Shown here: in pieces, positions 23,769 through 33,804 of the stretch | Numbering within the stretch: the first letter of the stretch is position 1 | Layout: each line of letters opens with the position of its first letter | Source: Marasmius tenuissimus | Lineage: Eukaryota > Basidiomycota > Agaricomycetes > Agaricales > Marasmiaceae | Direction: 5' to 3' | DNA length: 64,000 nucleotides | Assembly (NCBI GenBank): GCA_029532415.1 | Contig: JAQOTA010000054.1 | Coordinates: forward strand, 2,604,001 to 2,668,000 | The notes under the pieces: generated by a model | The model's database searches: none | What the model was told of the DNA's origin: nothing | Seen by the model: the letters and a program-made list of their open reading frames with translations, nothing else | Made by a program: the position numbers and the translations under genes

Positions 23769-24395
23769 CTATTTCTTCGTTTCTTTTCGCGCTGTCCTGG
23801 AGCTGAGCATATGATTCACGGAGCGGCGAGATAGCAGACATGCCCGTATCTACTTCTGGCAGTTACCCTTCCTAAAACACCCCCAAAGTCAAGCGCCCCG
23901 CGGACAAGGTGGTATCTGAGAAAAGTGTGTCATTGTAATTAGCCACGATTCAACAGAGATTGTTGGAGACACACTTGACACCAGGCAGGTCCTTGACACG
24001 TCCTTCTCAGACCAAGACAACACTGTGTTCTTGCAGATTAAGTCGACTCAACGTTCGTCAACTTGACCCTCGCGACTTTCTGCTTCGCAGAGTTGGGCTT
24101 TTTGGGTGTTCGAATCATGATTTGAGTACATACACCCTTTCTCTGCGAGCACCGTTCGAGTAGAGGCGAAGCGGTCAATGCAGTTCTTCGCGAGGGCTTC
24201 TTTTTACGCTTCATGGCTTGATTCATAGTTGCCGAGGCGGTAGGGGAAGGATGGAACGCCCGGAGCAGATGACTATGTGCGAGAACGCTAGTCGTAGGTG
24301 TAGTGAGACCATGCTGCGAGTAAAGTGAAGGGAGACTATTCCTGGAAAGACGGTGACCCGAGGCCGAGCAAACCCTCGAGAATGATGGAGGTCAT
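23769..24395 (-). pseudogene. Mitochondrial ribosomal protein uS12m, decayed copy A
   Basis: Copy of the uS12m gene at 33805. The start codon and [20 protein letters not shown], then [17 protein letters not shown], are preserved. About 30 bp are missing where the intact copy encodes the loop after LTNGES, and the frame stops at LTNVEST. The third exon, which encodes KKPKK in the intact copy, is altered too. It cannot encode a working ribosomal protein. Confidence 0.85.
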
Positions 24396-24449
24396 TTCCA
24401 AGAAGGTGTTTGCTGTTGTTTGTCCTCTCGTTCTGAAGTTGTCAGTCAC

Positions 24450-25687
24450 TAGGTTCGGTGCAAGCGCCCTCCTTCCTTTTCGGTGTGCTTGGTAAATATT
24501 TGGCACGAGCCACAAGAGGTGTCCGCGATTGGAATCGCGTACATGTACGGCATGGGGTGGTCCCCTCTGACAGCTGTCCGCCACAGACTGAATAGAATAC
24601 TTGAACTCGATGAACCACTGAAAATTTCGCTGAGATAGCCATCTGAGTGAAATCCCCGTGCTCCAAAACCTACAAAACGACACCAAAATTGTCCTGTATT
24701 TTACAGTACTACGGGAGAAACAACCAAAAGGCAGCACCACGACATATAGGCTGGGCTCAATAGAATTTTCCGCCACATCCGCGTTCCCAGAGCCAGAGTG
24801 ATTTTTTTCTACCTTCTCGAGGTTTCAGCACAACCATAACTGCGCCTGCGACGCGTTTTTCGTCCTTAGAATGGATGGATTACTCTGATTCAGCCTTCCC
24901 GATACATACACTCTTGAACAGTGCCAGTTCTATTCTTCGATCTCTCTCGATCACACTGCAACCGTCATGGGACAATAATTTTCTCGCGCCTTCAGTCTGC
25001 GTTTCGGCCACCTCTGTCATCAAACAGCCCGCCCTAAAAAGGCCCCCAACGTCTCTTCCTGGATCCCCGACAACAGTCAGAACTCGGAAAAGGGGGAAGA
25101 AACAGTGTCCAGGTTCATTGGAGGAAAGCAGTGACCAAGGGGGTATCAATGATGGTTTGATGTTAACGAATTGGTTTCACTTGTTACTCGTAGAGGTCTG
25201 TAGGTCGAAATATATATATGTTTATTCTGCAACATACAAGGACATTGGGACGACATGAGGAGGGGACAGAGAGAGCTGTAGATAGTGACGTAGCGTGTGC
25301 GCCACTGCCAAAAGAAGCCCCGGATATCAAATTCTCACGCCGCCCACGCGACTGGACCCATGTACGCGATTCCAATCGGCGACACCTCTTGACGAGCCAA
25401 ATAAACCGACGAAGGAGGGGCTTATATCAAAGTCCGCGTTTTGTTACCCACCATTCACGACTTACCGCTCTACGCCGTTCCTTTCTCCCTCTCGTTTTTT
25501 ATCATGTGTGTATAGTATCAAAGCATACTAATTCACTCGCGCTTAATTCATTGTGAAATTCGCGCTTGTTCTTCCGCAAATCTCATTGCAATATCACCCT
25601 CAGTCAACTAACCGCCGGTTTGGAAAGGAAAAATCATAAAATGTAGTGTCCGCGGGCGGGCCGGAGCAGGGGCTTGCTCCGAACCTA
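24450..25687. mobile_element. TIR element with 9-bp target duplication (long form, copy A)
   Basis: Terminal inverted repeats TAGGTTCGGTGCAAGC at the left and GCTTGCTCCGAACCTA at the right. Flanking direct repeats GTCAGTCAC (24441-24449) and GTCAGTCAT (25688-25696) match as a 9-bp target-site duplication with one transition. Nine-bp duplications suit Mutator-like elements. A short relative at 29649-29734 shares both ends, including GTAAATATTTGGC on the left and GGGCCGGAGCAGGGGCTT on the right. No transposase frame is seen, so it is non-autonomous. It lies between the uS12m and NSE2 copies, in what is a bidirectional promoter in the intact unit. Confidence 0.8.
24501..25400. mobile_element. 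Internal 900-bp unit with about 40-bp imperfect inverted repeats, nested in the TIR element
   Basis: The left arm, 24501-24543, contains AAGAGGTGTC then GATTGGAATCGCGTACAT. The right arm, 25360-25400, is its inverted counterpart (ATGTACGCGATTCCAATC, then GACACCTCTT). The interior has no convincing protein. It is either a second element nested in the first or sub-terminal repeats of the longer element. No clear target duplication was found, which leaves this open. Confidence 0.6.
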
Positions 25688-25744
25688 GTCAGTCATGTTA
25701 CGACGCATCTGTGGCTTTTCTCTCATCTTCCATCTGCCATCATC

Positions 25745-25954
25745 ATGGCCATAGGCTTTTCTTCGCGTCGTAGAGGCCCACGTCGAGAACCCAACTCAGA
25801 AATAGATGAAGATGCTCCTAGAAACTTTAGTACGCAAGTCGACGACGACGTAACACAGCTGCGAAAAAGGACAAGAAATTTCCGGCCAAAGGGACAGGAC
25901 GCGGCGCAGCTGAGGAGGACAATGCAGACGACGGCCACAATATCGAAGGTCTAA
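25745..25954 (+). pseudogene. NSE2 5' fragment, copy A
   Basis: Starts MAIGFSSRRRGPRREP and parallels the first 50 or so codons of the intact NSE2 at 34553, including the acidic stretch after SEIDEDAP. The sequence then diverges, with no coiled-coil or SP-RING part. A leftover of the segmental duplication. Confidence 0.85.
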
Positions 25955-26345
25955 CCAGTGAGCAGCGACCATCGGACGGCCTCAACCTGAAGCAAGGGCG
26001 AATCAGTCCTTACGCTAGTCTTGAAACAATCATCTCGATTCTCGACCCAGTCCAGGCTTTCCCTTACACTGACCTCTGGAGTCTGAAGATCTGACTGCTC
26101 ACGTGTACAATCTAAATTGTGGGACACCTACATACGGTACACTCGGGTACACTCTTCGAACCAGCGTTGTCCAGCATATCATGACGCCACGAGGACCTTT
26201 CCACTTGACTCAAAATCGAGTTACGATGGACTCGAGGGTCAAAATTACGACCTTTACAACAATGTATGTATCCTTAAATTCATTATATATATACCCTCTG
26301 GTTGCCCTCGCGGATATCGGATATCACACGGGGTATGTGCAATAT
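25955..26345. other. Junction between duplication units A and B
   Basis: Not matched to either neighbouring unit until about 26320, where the spacer that follows the sirtuin resumes. Contains an exon-like stretch in one plus frame (about 26165-26260) reading SSYDGLEGQNYDLYNN before a GTATGT donor. No protein could be recognised; it may come from a third locus joined during the rearrangement. Confidence 0.4.
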
Positions 26346-28731
26346 CTAGTTATCATTTCCGTTAGGACTCGGTTGTTGATGAGGTGGGCGTCGACCGGCT
26401 TCCAACATGGAAAAATCTATCATGTCTGGCCTGTCGGACTTTTTATCCAATCCGAACACTGACCTAAAGAGGAGGACGGGCCAGAAGACGGGCCAGAAGA
26501 CGAGCCACCGCAATCGCATCCAAAATGTGGTATAGGCTCGTCTTGAGAAGTGCTTGCTTTGGAACGTCAAGAAGACCACGATTGTGACGATCGTGACAGG
26601 TATGGTGACCGCAATGTATACAGCGACCCCCAGGTTACCGCCATTTGTGACTTCTTTCACATTCATTCCAAAGGCGGACTGTCCAGATTGCTGGAGTCAG
26701 TGAAGCGTTTGCTGGATATGCGAAGGAAAATATACCGCGACATAAGAAGCAGGGAGGAAAACCATAGTTAGATAGGCGATTTGTTTCATCTGAGTCACAG
26801 GAATAGATCCGAACAGTCAACGAAGATCGAGAGAGAATATCCGAAGGCATACCGCGGTACTGTCCCGAACCGTCACTGTATTGTAGACCTGTGATGGTAA
26901 CTTATAAGGGGATTGAAACGTGTTTCATAGGACCGGACACACCAGGTTTATAACATTCTTCAGCCGCGAATCGTGCATATGCAACTGCATCTCTAGTCTT
27001 TCAATCTCATACAGCAGATGGTTACACTCCTTCTCCAACAATTTCGAGCTGAACCTCCTCTTTTCGGGCAGAATATTGAGGCTATCCATCGCTGGGTTGG
27101 GCGTTTCGAGCATGAATCGGACAGACTTCCTCATATCTTGTAGCAAAGTTGCATAATGAAGCTGATGTGCATGGATAAAGTGTAGGTCACGAGTCATATA
27201 GACCTCGGAGCTTTCTATCACCTTCCTCTCCTTGAGAGCAGAATCATTGTCAAGGGTCAGCGAGCTGCATGACTAGGATGGACGCACTAGGTCGATGATA
27301 TGCATATGAAGGGTTTCCAGGGCCTCGTCCCAAGCATACATGGCATGCCAAATGAACAACAGAAGGATGAACGTTGGATCTGGTGACTGCCGGAAGATAT
27401 TCTGCCAATACACACTATGTCCTGATGGATAGGAAAGCCTGAGTAAAGATATGGCATCTCGGAGGGGGTACCCACCAGCATAACGGATGCGCTCGTGAAG
27501 ATACTGAGCGGACGTCGTATCGGGATCGGTGTGATGGTAGGAGATCACTGTACTATTATGCTCGTCGCGGATGAGATGAACTGCTAACAAATCGGAGAGG
27601 AGGTAAGACCCGTCTCCTGAGAAGATGGGAGCCAAGTAAGCCTACGCGGAGGTATTTACAGAGGCGGCACAAACCTGAGCCAAGATACAAAGGACGTTGC
27701 GTGTCGAGCCCCTCTTGACCCGAAACTGACAGTAGGAGAGTCAATCCTTTATCTGTGGAGCAAACAGGCAGGAAAGCTCGCCTTCAACCATAGTCCGCCC
27801 AGAAATATAAGATGCACTTGACGGTAGACTCCTCTGGACAGATCGAATGAACGTTAAAATGACCGTTATACCTGCATAAGTTCCATGAATTTCGATTGCG
27901 ATACGGAATGAGTGCTCAATAAAGCGTACGGTCACCCTTTCTTGGTCTGACCTCCTCCTGAAAGCGGGCAGGGATCCAAGACAACGAAGATGAGAAGAAG
28001 GACGGTTCGATGTTATATCTGGCAGGAACAAGTCATGGTCAAAGTCCCACGGACCACCAGGCTCTGTGAATGCATACTTGGCTCCGAGCATCTGTAGCAT
28101 TGGCCCCGATGTATTTTCTACGAAGAGCGCACGTGTGCGCGTTCCTGCAGGTCGCTATTGACGGTAGAGTTGAGCACAGCGAGGTCCTTCGAACAATAAG
28201 AAACATACCGTTAGAGATACAAGCCTACGCCAAAATTCGTCGTAAGTCTCGTTGTTTTCGGTTTGAACTATCTCTCCGTTGATGAACTGCCCCGTCTCGC
28301 GCATGTCCAGGTTATAAATGATACAAGGGTCATGCCTATCATAGTCCTGTATGGCGCGTATCAGATTACTTCTGCGTACTTGAGAACGGGTCCAATTCGG
28401 GAAGCGCGACTGTGGATATCCTTTCCAGCATCCGTCGCAAGCACTGTGGTCACAAGGTTCTGGTATAAGTGCAAGCTCATTTAGCTGTTTCACATCCACC
28501 TCTGCAGTGAAGGTGAGTGAAGTGGTATTGTAGAAGAAATGGTCTGTGTACCATCGTACAGATCGATCCACGGCCTAAAAGCGTAATGAGCTCGACCATT
28601 TGAGTGTAAATGAGAGTAACCCACCAGGGTGCATTGGGGCCGCTGTGCCTGTGTGAAGGTGGTGGTCTCGAATAGTTTACCCATCTCAACGAATCTATCG
28701 GTGCTGCGTATAGTCTATTGCGGGAGAACAT
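26346..28731 (-). pseudogene. CorA-like membrane protein, copy B of three, frameshifted in exon 1
   Basis: Copy of the gene at 31122. The start MFSRNRLYAAPIDSLRW is kept, but one base is missing near 28575 (the CTCTCTAAGG of copy C reads CTTTTAGG), so the frame is lost before the conserved CDHSACDGCWKGYPQ. Later exons remain recognisable: HLIRDEHNSTVISYHH, WHAMYAWDEALETLH, ECNHLLYEIERLEMQLH, SAFGMNVKEV and the terminal helix. The C-terminal tail has an added tandem stretch, VFWPVFWPVLLF. The intron that starts with GC in copies A and C starts with GT here, while the next one starts with GC. Probably non-functional. Confidence 0.75.
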
Positions 28732-28999
28732 GATGGGCCTTGGATTTGGGAAGGTGGTTCGTTGTTGTTTTTATTGACAGACGAGAACCAGCGCTTGACT
28801 GAGCTATATTAGTTGCCGTCGAGCCCACGTTTCCTTCGCCACCATGAGGAAGCATACGAGATGTGGGTCACAGGAAGTGCGCTCATATCGCCGTTGGTCA
28901 CGGGCTACAGTGTATGAAGAAGAGATGGAAGTTCGATTTCTAAAATTAGATTTCGTCGAGGAACGTATGTTATGCAGGTCTAAGACATGAAATGGTCCT

Positions 29000-29618
29000 C
29001 TATTTCTTCGGTTTCTTCTCACTGTACGAGATCTGAGTGTACGGTTCGCAAAGCAGCAGGATAGCAGACATACCCATATCTACTTCTCGCAGAGTCGTTC
29101 TTCCCGGAGCGCCGTCAAAGTCAAGTGCCCCATGGACGAGGTGGTATCTGAAAAATGTGTATCAATGTAATTAGCGACAGCCGAAGGAAGATGGCTGGAG
29201 CGCACTCCATATACTTGACGTCCACGTCCGCCTCTGACCAGAACGACACTGTGTTCCTGGAAATGTGACCCTCTCCGTGAACAAAAGCCATGAATGACGG
29301 ACCCTCCATTTGTCAACTGAATTTCCGCCACCTCCCGCTTCACAAGGTTGGATACTTCAAGTGTTCGAGTCCTGATTGGGGTGTAATTTCTCTGCGCGCA
29401 CTGCCCGAGTAGAGGTAAAGTTCAAGTGGCTGAGGTGCATTTTCACGCTTCATAGTGTCGGTCCATATATAGTTGCCGAGGCGGTAGGGAAAGGATGGAA
29501 TCCGGAACAGATGGCTGTGTGCAAGAAAGCTATCCATAGGTATAGAGAAGCTATGTCGCGGGGAAGGTGACAGCAAAGTATCACTTGAATCCCTGGAAAG
29601 ACTTGAGGATGGGGTCAT
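29000..29618 (-). pseudogene. Mitochondrial ribosomal protein uS12m, decayed copy B
   Basis: More damaged than copy A. The central part reads VAEIQLTNGG and [12 protein letters not shown] only by switching frames, and the conserved [10 protein letters not shown] block is broken up. The last exon is still recognisable as EKKPKK before a stop at 29000-29002. The region aligns along its length with the intact gene at 33805-34456. Confidence 0.8.
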
Positions 29619-29648
29619 TTCCAAGGTGCGTTCTGCGCGGCGTCTCGA

Positions 29649-29734
29649 TAGGTTCGGTGCAAGCTCCCCTCCTTCCATATCCGGTTGTTTAGTAAATATT
29701 TGGCGGGCCGGAGCAGGGGCTTACTCCGAGTCTA
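29649..29734. mobile_element. 86-bp MITE with perfect 9-bp target duplication (short form, copy B)
   Basis: Ends TAGGTTCGGTGCAAGC at the left and GCTTACTCCGAGTCTA at the right are imperfect inverted repeats. GCGTCTCGA flanks both sides (29640-29648 and 29735-29743), a perfect 9-bp target duplication. The same ends and about 30 bp of inner sequence occur in the element at 24450-25687. Too short to encode anything. Confidence 0.85.
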
Positions 29735-29777
29735 GCGTCTCGAGAAGGGCCTCTTCTCTTCCACTCTCCCATGATCC

Positions 29778-30089
29778 ATGTCCATCGGTTCTTCTTCGTG
29801 TGGTAGAGGCTCGTGTCGAGAACCCGTTTCAGATATAGACAAAGGTGTTCTCAGCAACTCTTGTTTGCAAGCGGATCGCAACGTCGATGAAGATGAAGAG
29901 GCCGAGGAACAACCCCGTCGTGCCAACAGCGGCGTAGTTGTGAAAAAGGAGATCCCTCGGAGAAAGGGAAAGTACGCGACGCTTCTGGAGAAGCCAGATC
30001 TCGTCCCATCTTTGCCCGATGTCCAACTGCGACAAATTGAGAACCAAAGGATCAGAGAAGTTGGGGGAGATCGTATGAGACAAAAGTAA
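29778..30089 (+). pseudogene. NSE2 5' fragment, copy B
   Basis: Opens MSIGSSSCGRGSCREP and follows the intact NSE2 N-terminus through the acidic DEDEEAEEQPRR stretch and VVKKE, then departs into unrelated sequence ending at 30089. Lacks the coiled-coil and SP-RING parts. An antisense open frame of 204 codons over this region is considered chance. Confidence 0.8.
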
Positions 30090-30918
30090 CTCTAAAAGGT
30101 CCTTATCTTGAAGCGAAGGTGGCATAACGATGGGAGTTTTCATATGATATGCTATGAGAAAACACTTAATGTGCAATTCAAAGGACCCGGTCGAGTCTCT
30201 TAGAATTATCATCGCCGGGGCGGGAAGATAAGCAGCTCCGATCAACCAAGCCGCGGTGGTCCTAATGTGTGATGAGGAGCCAGGGGTGAGGATGGATGAT
30301 CCATGGCGGGAGAGGGAAACATGTTGCCCTTGTCTACGACGTCGCCCGAGTATTGTCGACGTTCTCTGGGGTGCTGTGAACTCAAGCGAAAGGCGTCCGT
30401 TCACTATGAACAATGTGCGCTGCTCGTCGTCGTATTCCGTCACTTTACAAGCTCAGCGCTTAGTGCTCACTCTCATCTGCCAATCAGCTGGAAGACTCAC
30501 GCGGCCCAGAGACTTACAAGCTCAAGATATCCAATCCTCATATCGAATTCGGTTACGACTCGGATCATCTTATACAACCCTCAACTGCCTTGAACGGTCC
30601 TAGTATCTCGAATTCCCTGAGGGCTCCGGCGGGTAACCAAGAGTGTTGCGCTGTTTCGGTCGAGTGAAGCTGGCGAAGGCCGAGCCTCAAAGGCAGTGAA
30701 ATCTTGACGCTCACAAGAATGATGGGAGATTGACACTGTCGCCTCAGGATGCCTGTAGCATTGTCGGCAAGAACCCGATTTCCGAGTACATGCGACAGTT
30801 TTCAACCCGATCTGATGATGGTAACAATGGTAGAGACGTATGCTCTGACTTCCTCAATCTTGTAAAATCTTCGAACGGCCGAATGGATGCTTGATGTTTT
30901 CGTTATCAATTGAGTCGA
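30090..30918. other. Junction between duplication units B and C
   Basis: About 830 bp with no match to the other units by eye and no recognisable protein. Ends where a fragment of the sirtuin last exon begins. It may be unique filler or a degraded insertion. Confidence 0.4.
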
Positions 30919-31046
30919 TCGCGAGCGGGCAAATGGTGGCAAAGTCGTCATATTCAACCTGGAAGCTGCCAACTGGCAATCTGACAAGGCTGACTCTGTA
31001 TCTCGGTTCCTGTGAAGCTGAGGTGGGTCGGATCACTAGACTGCAA
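30919..31046 (+). pseudogene. Fragment of the sirtuin last exon
   Basis: Aligns with the 3' end of the sirtuin gene (20850-20976): ERANGGKVVIFNLEAANW is followed by a shifted remainder equivalent to [11 protein letters not shown]. About 60 bp of the sirtuin downstream spacer follow, including ACAACTTCGTGTATTA. It marks the left edge of duplication unit C and shows that the unit was copied from DNA next to the sirtuin. Confidence 0.85.
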
Positions 31047-31121
31047 GTTCTTTACATGGTATTTGCACCGACAACTTCGTGTATTATAGTGGAATGAGCT
31101 GCAACTATTTACCATCTCCAT

Positions 31122-33527
31122 CTAGACTTGGTCGTTGACAAAGGGTGCCTGTCGTCCGGTTCCCAAAATGGATAATTCTGTCGTGTCTGACCGGTCTGGC
31201 TTCTCGGGCTTGTCATCCAATCCAAACACTGACCGAAAGAGGAGGACAGGCCACCACAATCGCATCCAAAATGTGGTATCATCTTGGAAGAAGTGCTTGA
31301 TTTGAAATGTCATGATGACCCAGACTGTGAGGACTGTTAAGGGTATCGCGACCGCAATGTATACGATGACCCCCGGATTATCATCATGAGTAACTTCTTT
31401 CACGTTCATCCCGAAAGCGGACTGTTCGAAGTGTCGGAATTAGTGAAGTGTTTGGTACCTATGTGGAGGAAAACATACTGCCGTATAGGAAGCAGGGAGG
31501 AAAACCATGGTCATATAGGCGATTTGTTTCATCTAGGTCGGAGGAATGGTCAACAAAGGTTCAATGCTTTCGGGAGAACATTCGACAGCATACCGCGGCG
31601 CTATCTCGGACCGCAGTCTCAGAAAGCTGTTTCATGATCGAACTATCTTGATGGTTCACTGTACTGAAAACCTGTTCTGGGATGAGTGGATTGAGTATGT
31701 AACTTCATGATACCGAACACTCACCAGATTCATAACATTCTTCAGCCGCGAGTCCTGCGTATGTAATTGCATTTCTAGTCTTTCAATCTCATACAGCAGG
31801 TGGTTACACTCCTTTTTCAACTTCTTCGAGCTATCCCGCCTCACGTTGGGCTTAACATTGGCACTGTCCATCGCCGGATTAGGGGTGTCAAGTATGAACT
31901 GGACAGACTTCCTCATATCTTTGAGCAAAGAAGTATAATGAAGGTGGTGTGCACGAATGAAGTGTAGGTCACGAGTCATGTACACCCCGGGAGTTTTCAT
32001 CACCCTACTCTCCTTGAGAGTAGGATAATCGTCAATTGTCAATGAGTTGTATGATGAGGTGGGACGTACTAGGTCGATGATATGCAGGTAAAGAGCCTCC
32101 AGTGCCTCGTCCCAGGAATACATGGCATGCCAAATGAACAACAGAAGGATGAACGTCGGATCCGGTGACTGTTGGAAGATGCTCTGCCAATACACGCTTT
32201 GCCCTAATGGGCGGGGAAGCCTGAGTTAAGAAACAGCATCTTGGAGCGGGTACGCACCGGCATAGCGTATGCGTTCGTGGAGATACTGAGCGGAGGTTGT
32301 ATCTGGATCGGTGTGGTGGTAGGATATGACTGTACTACTGTGCTCCTCACGGATGAGATGAACCGCCAGCAGGTCGGATACGAGGTAGGAACCGTCTCCT
32401 GAGAAGATGGGAGCCAAATCAGCTCGCGCGAAGCCATTTACAGAAGCGGCACAGACCTGAGCCAAGATACAAAGGACGTTGGGTATTGAGCACTCCTTTA
32501 TAGTACGGCGTGAGAGTCAATACTTTGTCTGCGCAAGTGAACAGAGAGAAAACTCACCCTCAACCATAGTCCTCCCAGAAGTATGAGATGCGCTCGAGGG
32601 AAGCAGCCTCTCGACAGATCGGATAAACGTCAAAATGACCGTTATGTCTGCATAAGCCCCATGAGGATCTATCGCGGAACGGAAGAAGTGTTTGGTGAAG
32701 CCTACGATCGCCCTGTTTCAGTCTGGGTTCCTCCTGGAAACGGGTAGGAATCCAAGATAGCGAAGATGAAAAAAAGAATGGTTCAATGTTATACCTGTCG
32801 GGGTAGGCCATGGTTAGTCTTCAAGAAAGGACTAACAAGCTCTTTACATGCGTACTTGGCTCCGAGCATTTGTAGCGTAGGTCCCGACATATTGTGAACA
32901 AAGAGTGTACGTAGGCGCGTTCCTTCAGGTCGCTATTGAGGTACAGGGTTGAACAAATCATGGAGGCCATTCGCACGATGGAGATCATACCTTTATGGAT
33001 ACAAGCCTACGCCAATATTCATCGTGAGTCTCGTCGCCTTGGTTCATGATCTTCTCTCCGTCAATGAACCGTCCCGTGTCGCGCACGTCCATAGAATAGA
33101 TGATACAAGGGTCGCGCCGGTCATATTCATCTATAGCTTTCTCTATACCACTTCTTTTTACTTGAGATTTGGTCCAATTCGGAAAGCGCGATTGCGGATA
33201 GCCTTTCCAGCATCCGTCGCAAGTACTGTGGTCGCAACGCTCTGGTATAGGTGGAAGTCCGGAGTTTAGCTGTCTCAAATCTACTTCTGCACTGTAGGTG
33301 AGCGAAAGTGGCCGCGTGGCATCACAGAAGAAAGGGTCTGTATACCATCGCGCGTATTGATCCACGGCCTTAGAGAGCTTATTGAGATCTACGATTTGCA
33401 TGCAATTGAGGGCTACCCACCAGGGCGCACTGGGGCCACTGTGCCTGTGTGAGGGGGGCGGCCTCGAATAGTTTCGCCATCTCGACCCATCTTTCGGTGG
33501 TGGGTATTGTTGATCGCGAGGGAACAT
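31122..33527 (-). CDS. CorA-like membrane protein with GMN motif, intact copy C
   Basis: Related to the CorA superfamily of divalent-cation channels/transporters, in the divergent fungal form with a long soluble N-terminus and two C-terminal helices. Exon 1 (33527-32988) has MFPRDQQYPPPKDGSRW and CDHSTCDGCWKGYPQSRFPN. Next come MSGPTLQMLGAK joined to YNIEPFFFSSSLSWIP, then ITVILTFIRSVERLLP, GSYLVSDLLAVHL, SYHHTDPDTTSAQYLHERIR and WHAMYSWDEALEALY. A coiled coil with ECNHLLYEIERLEMQLH precedes helix 1, FLPASYTASAFGMN, where the GMN triplet closes the pore loop in CorA proteins, and helix 2, YIAVAIPLTVLTVWVIMTF. All exons join in frame. One intron (32711-32648) starts with GC and one, near 32548, is very short (about 29 nt). 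Substrate and membrane are unknown; transport activity is inferred only from the motif. Confidence 0.8.
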
Positions 33528-33804
33528 GATAGGTGATGGGTGATGAGTATGGGAAGGTGGTGTGCCATCGCTTTTATTGACAGACGGGGACCAGCGCTTC
33601 GCTGAGCTATATTAGTTGCCGTGGAGCCTGCGAGTCCCTCGTTGCGATTTTGATGCTAGCAAACTTAGAAAGTATACAAAACGAGGGTCACGGGAACCAC
33701 GATCATAACACGTTTTGCGTCGGAAGGATATGGAAGTTTGATTTCTAAGATAAGATGTTGTCGAAGAAGGTATGTTAGGCAGGCATAAGTTATGGAATGG
33801 TCCT

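Noticed and set aside
29829..30443. 204-codon minus-strand open frame over the NSE2 fragment
   Set aside because: Its left half is the antisense of the NSE2 N-terminal repeat and the rest has no motif; long by chance.
32204..32260. 37-40-nt intron and apparent frameshift in CorA copy C
   Set aside because: Using the later acceptors (CCATTAG in C, CGTTTAG in A, CCATCAG in B) gives 54-58-nt introns and keeps all three copies in frame as YAG-xSVYWQ.
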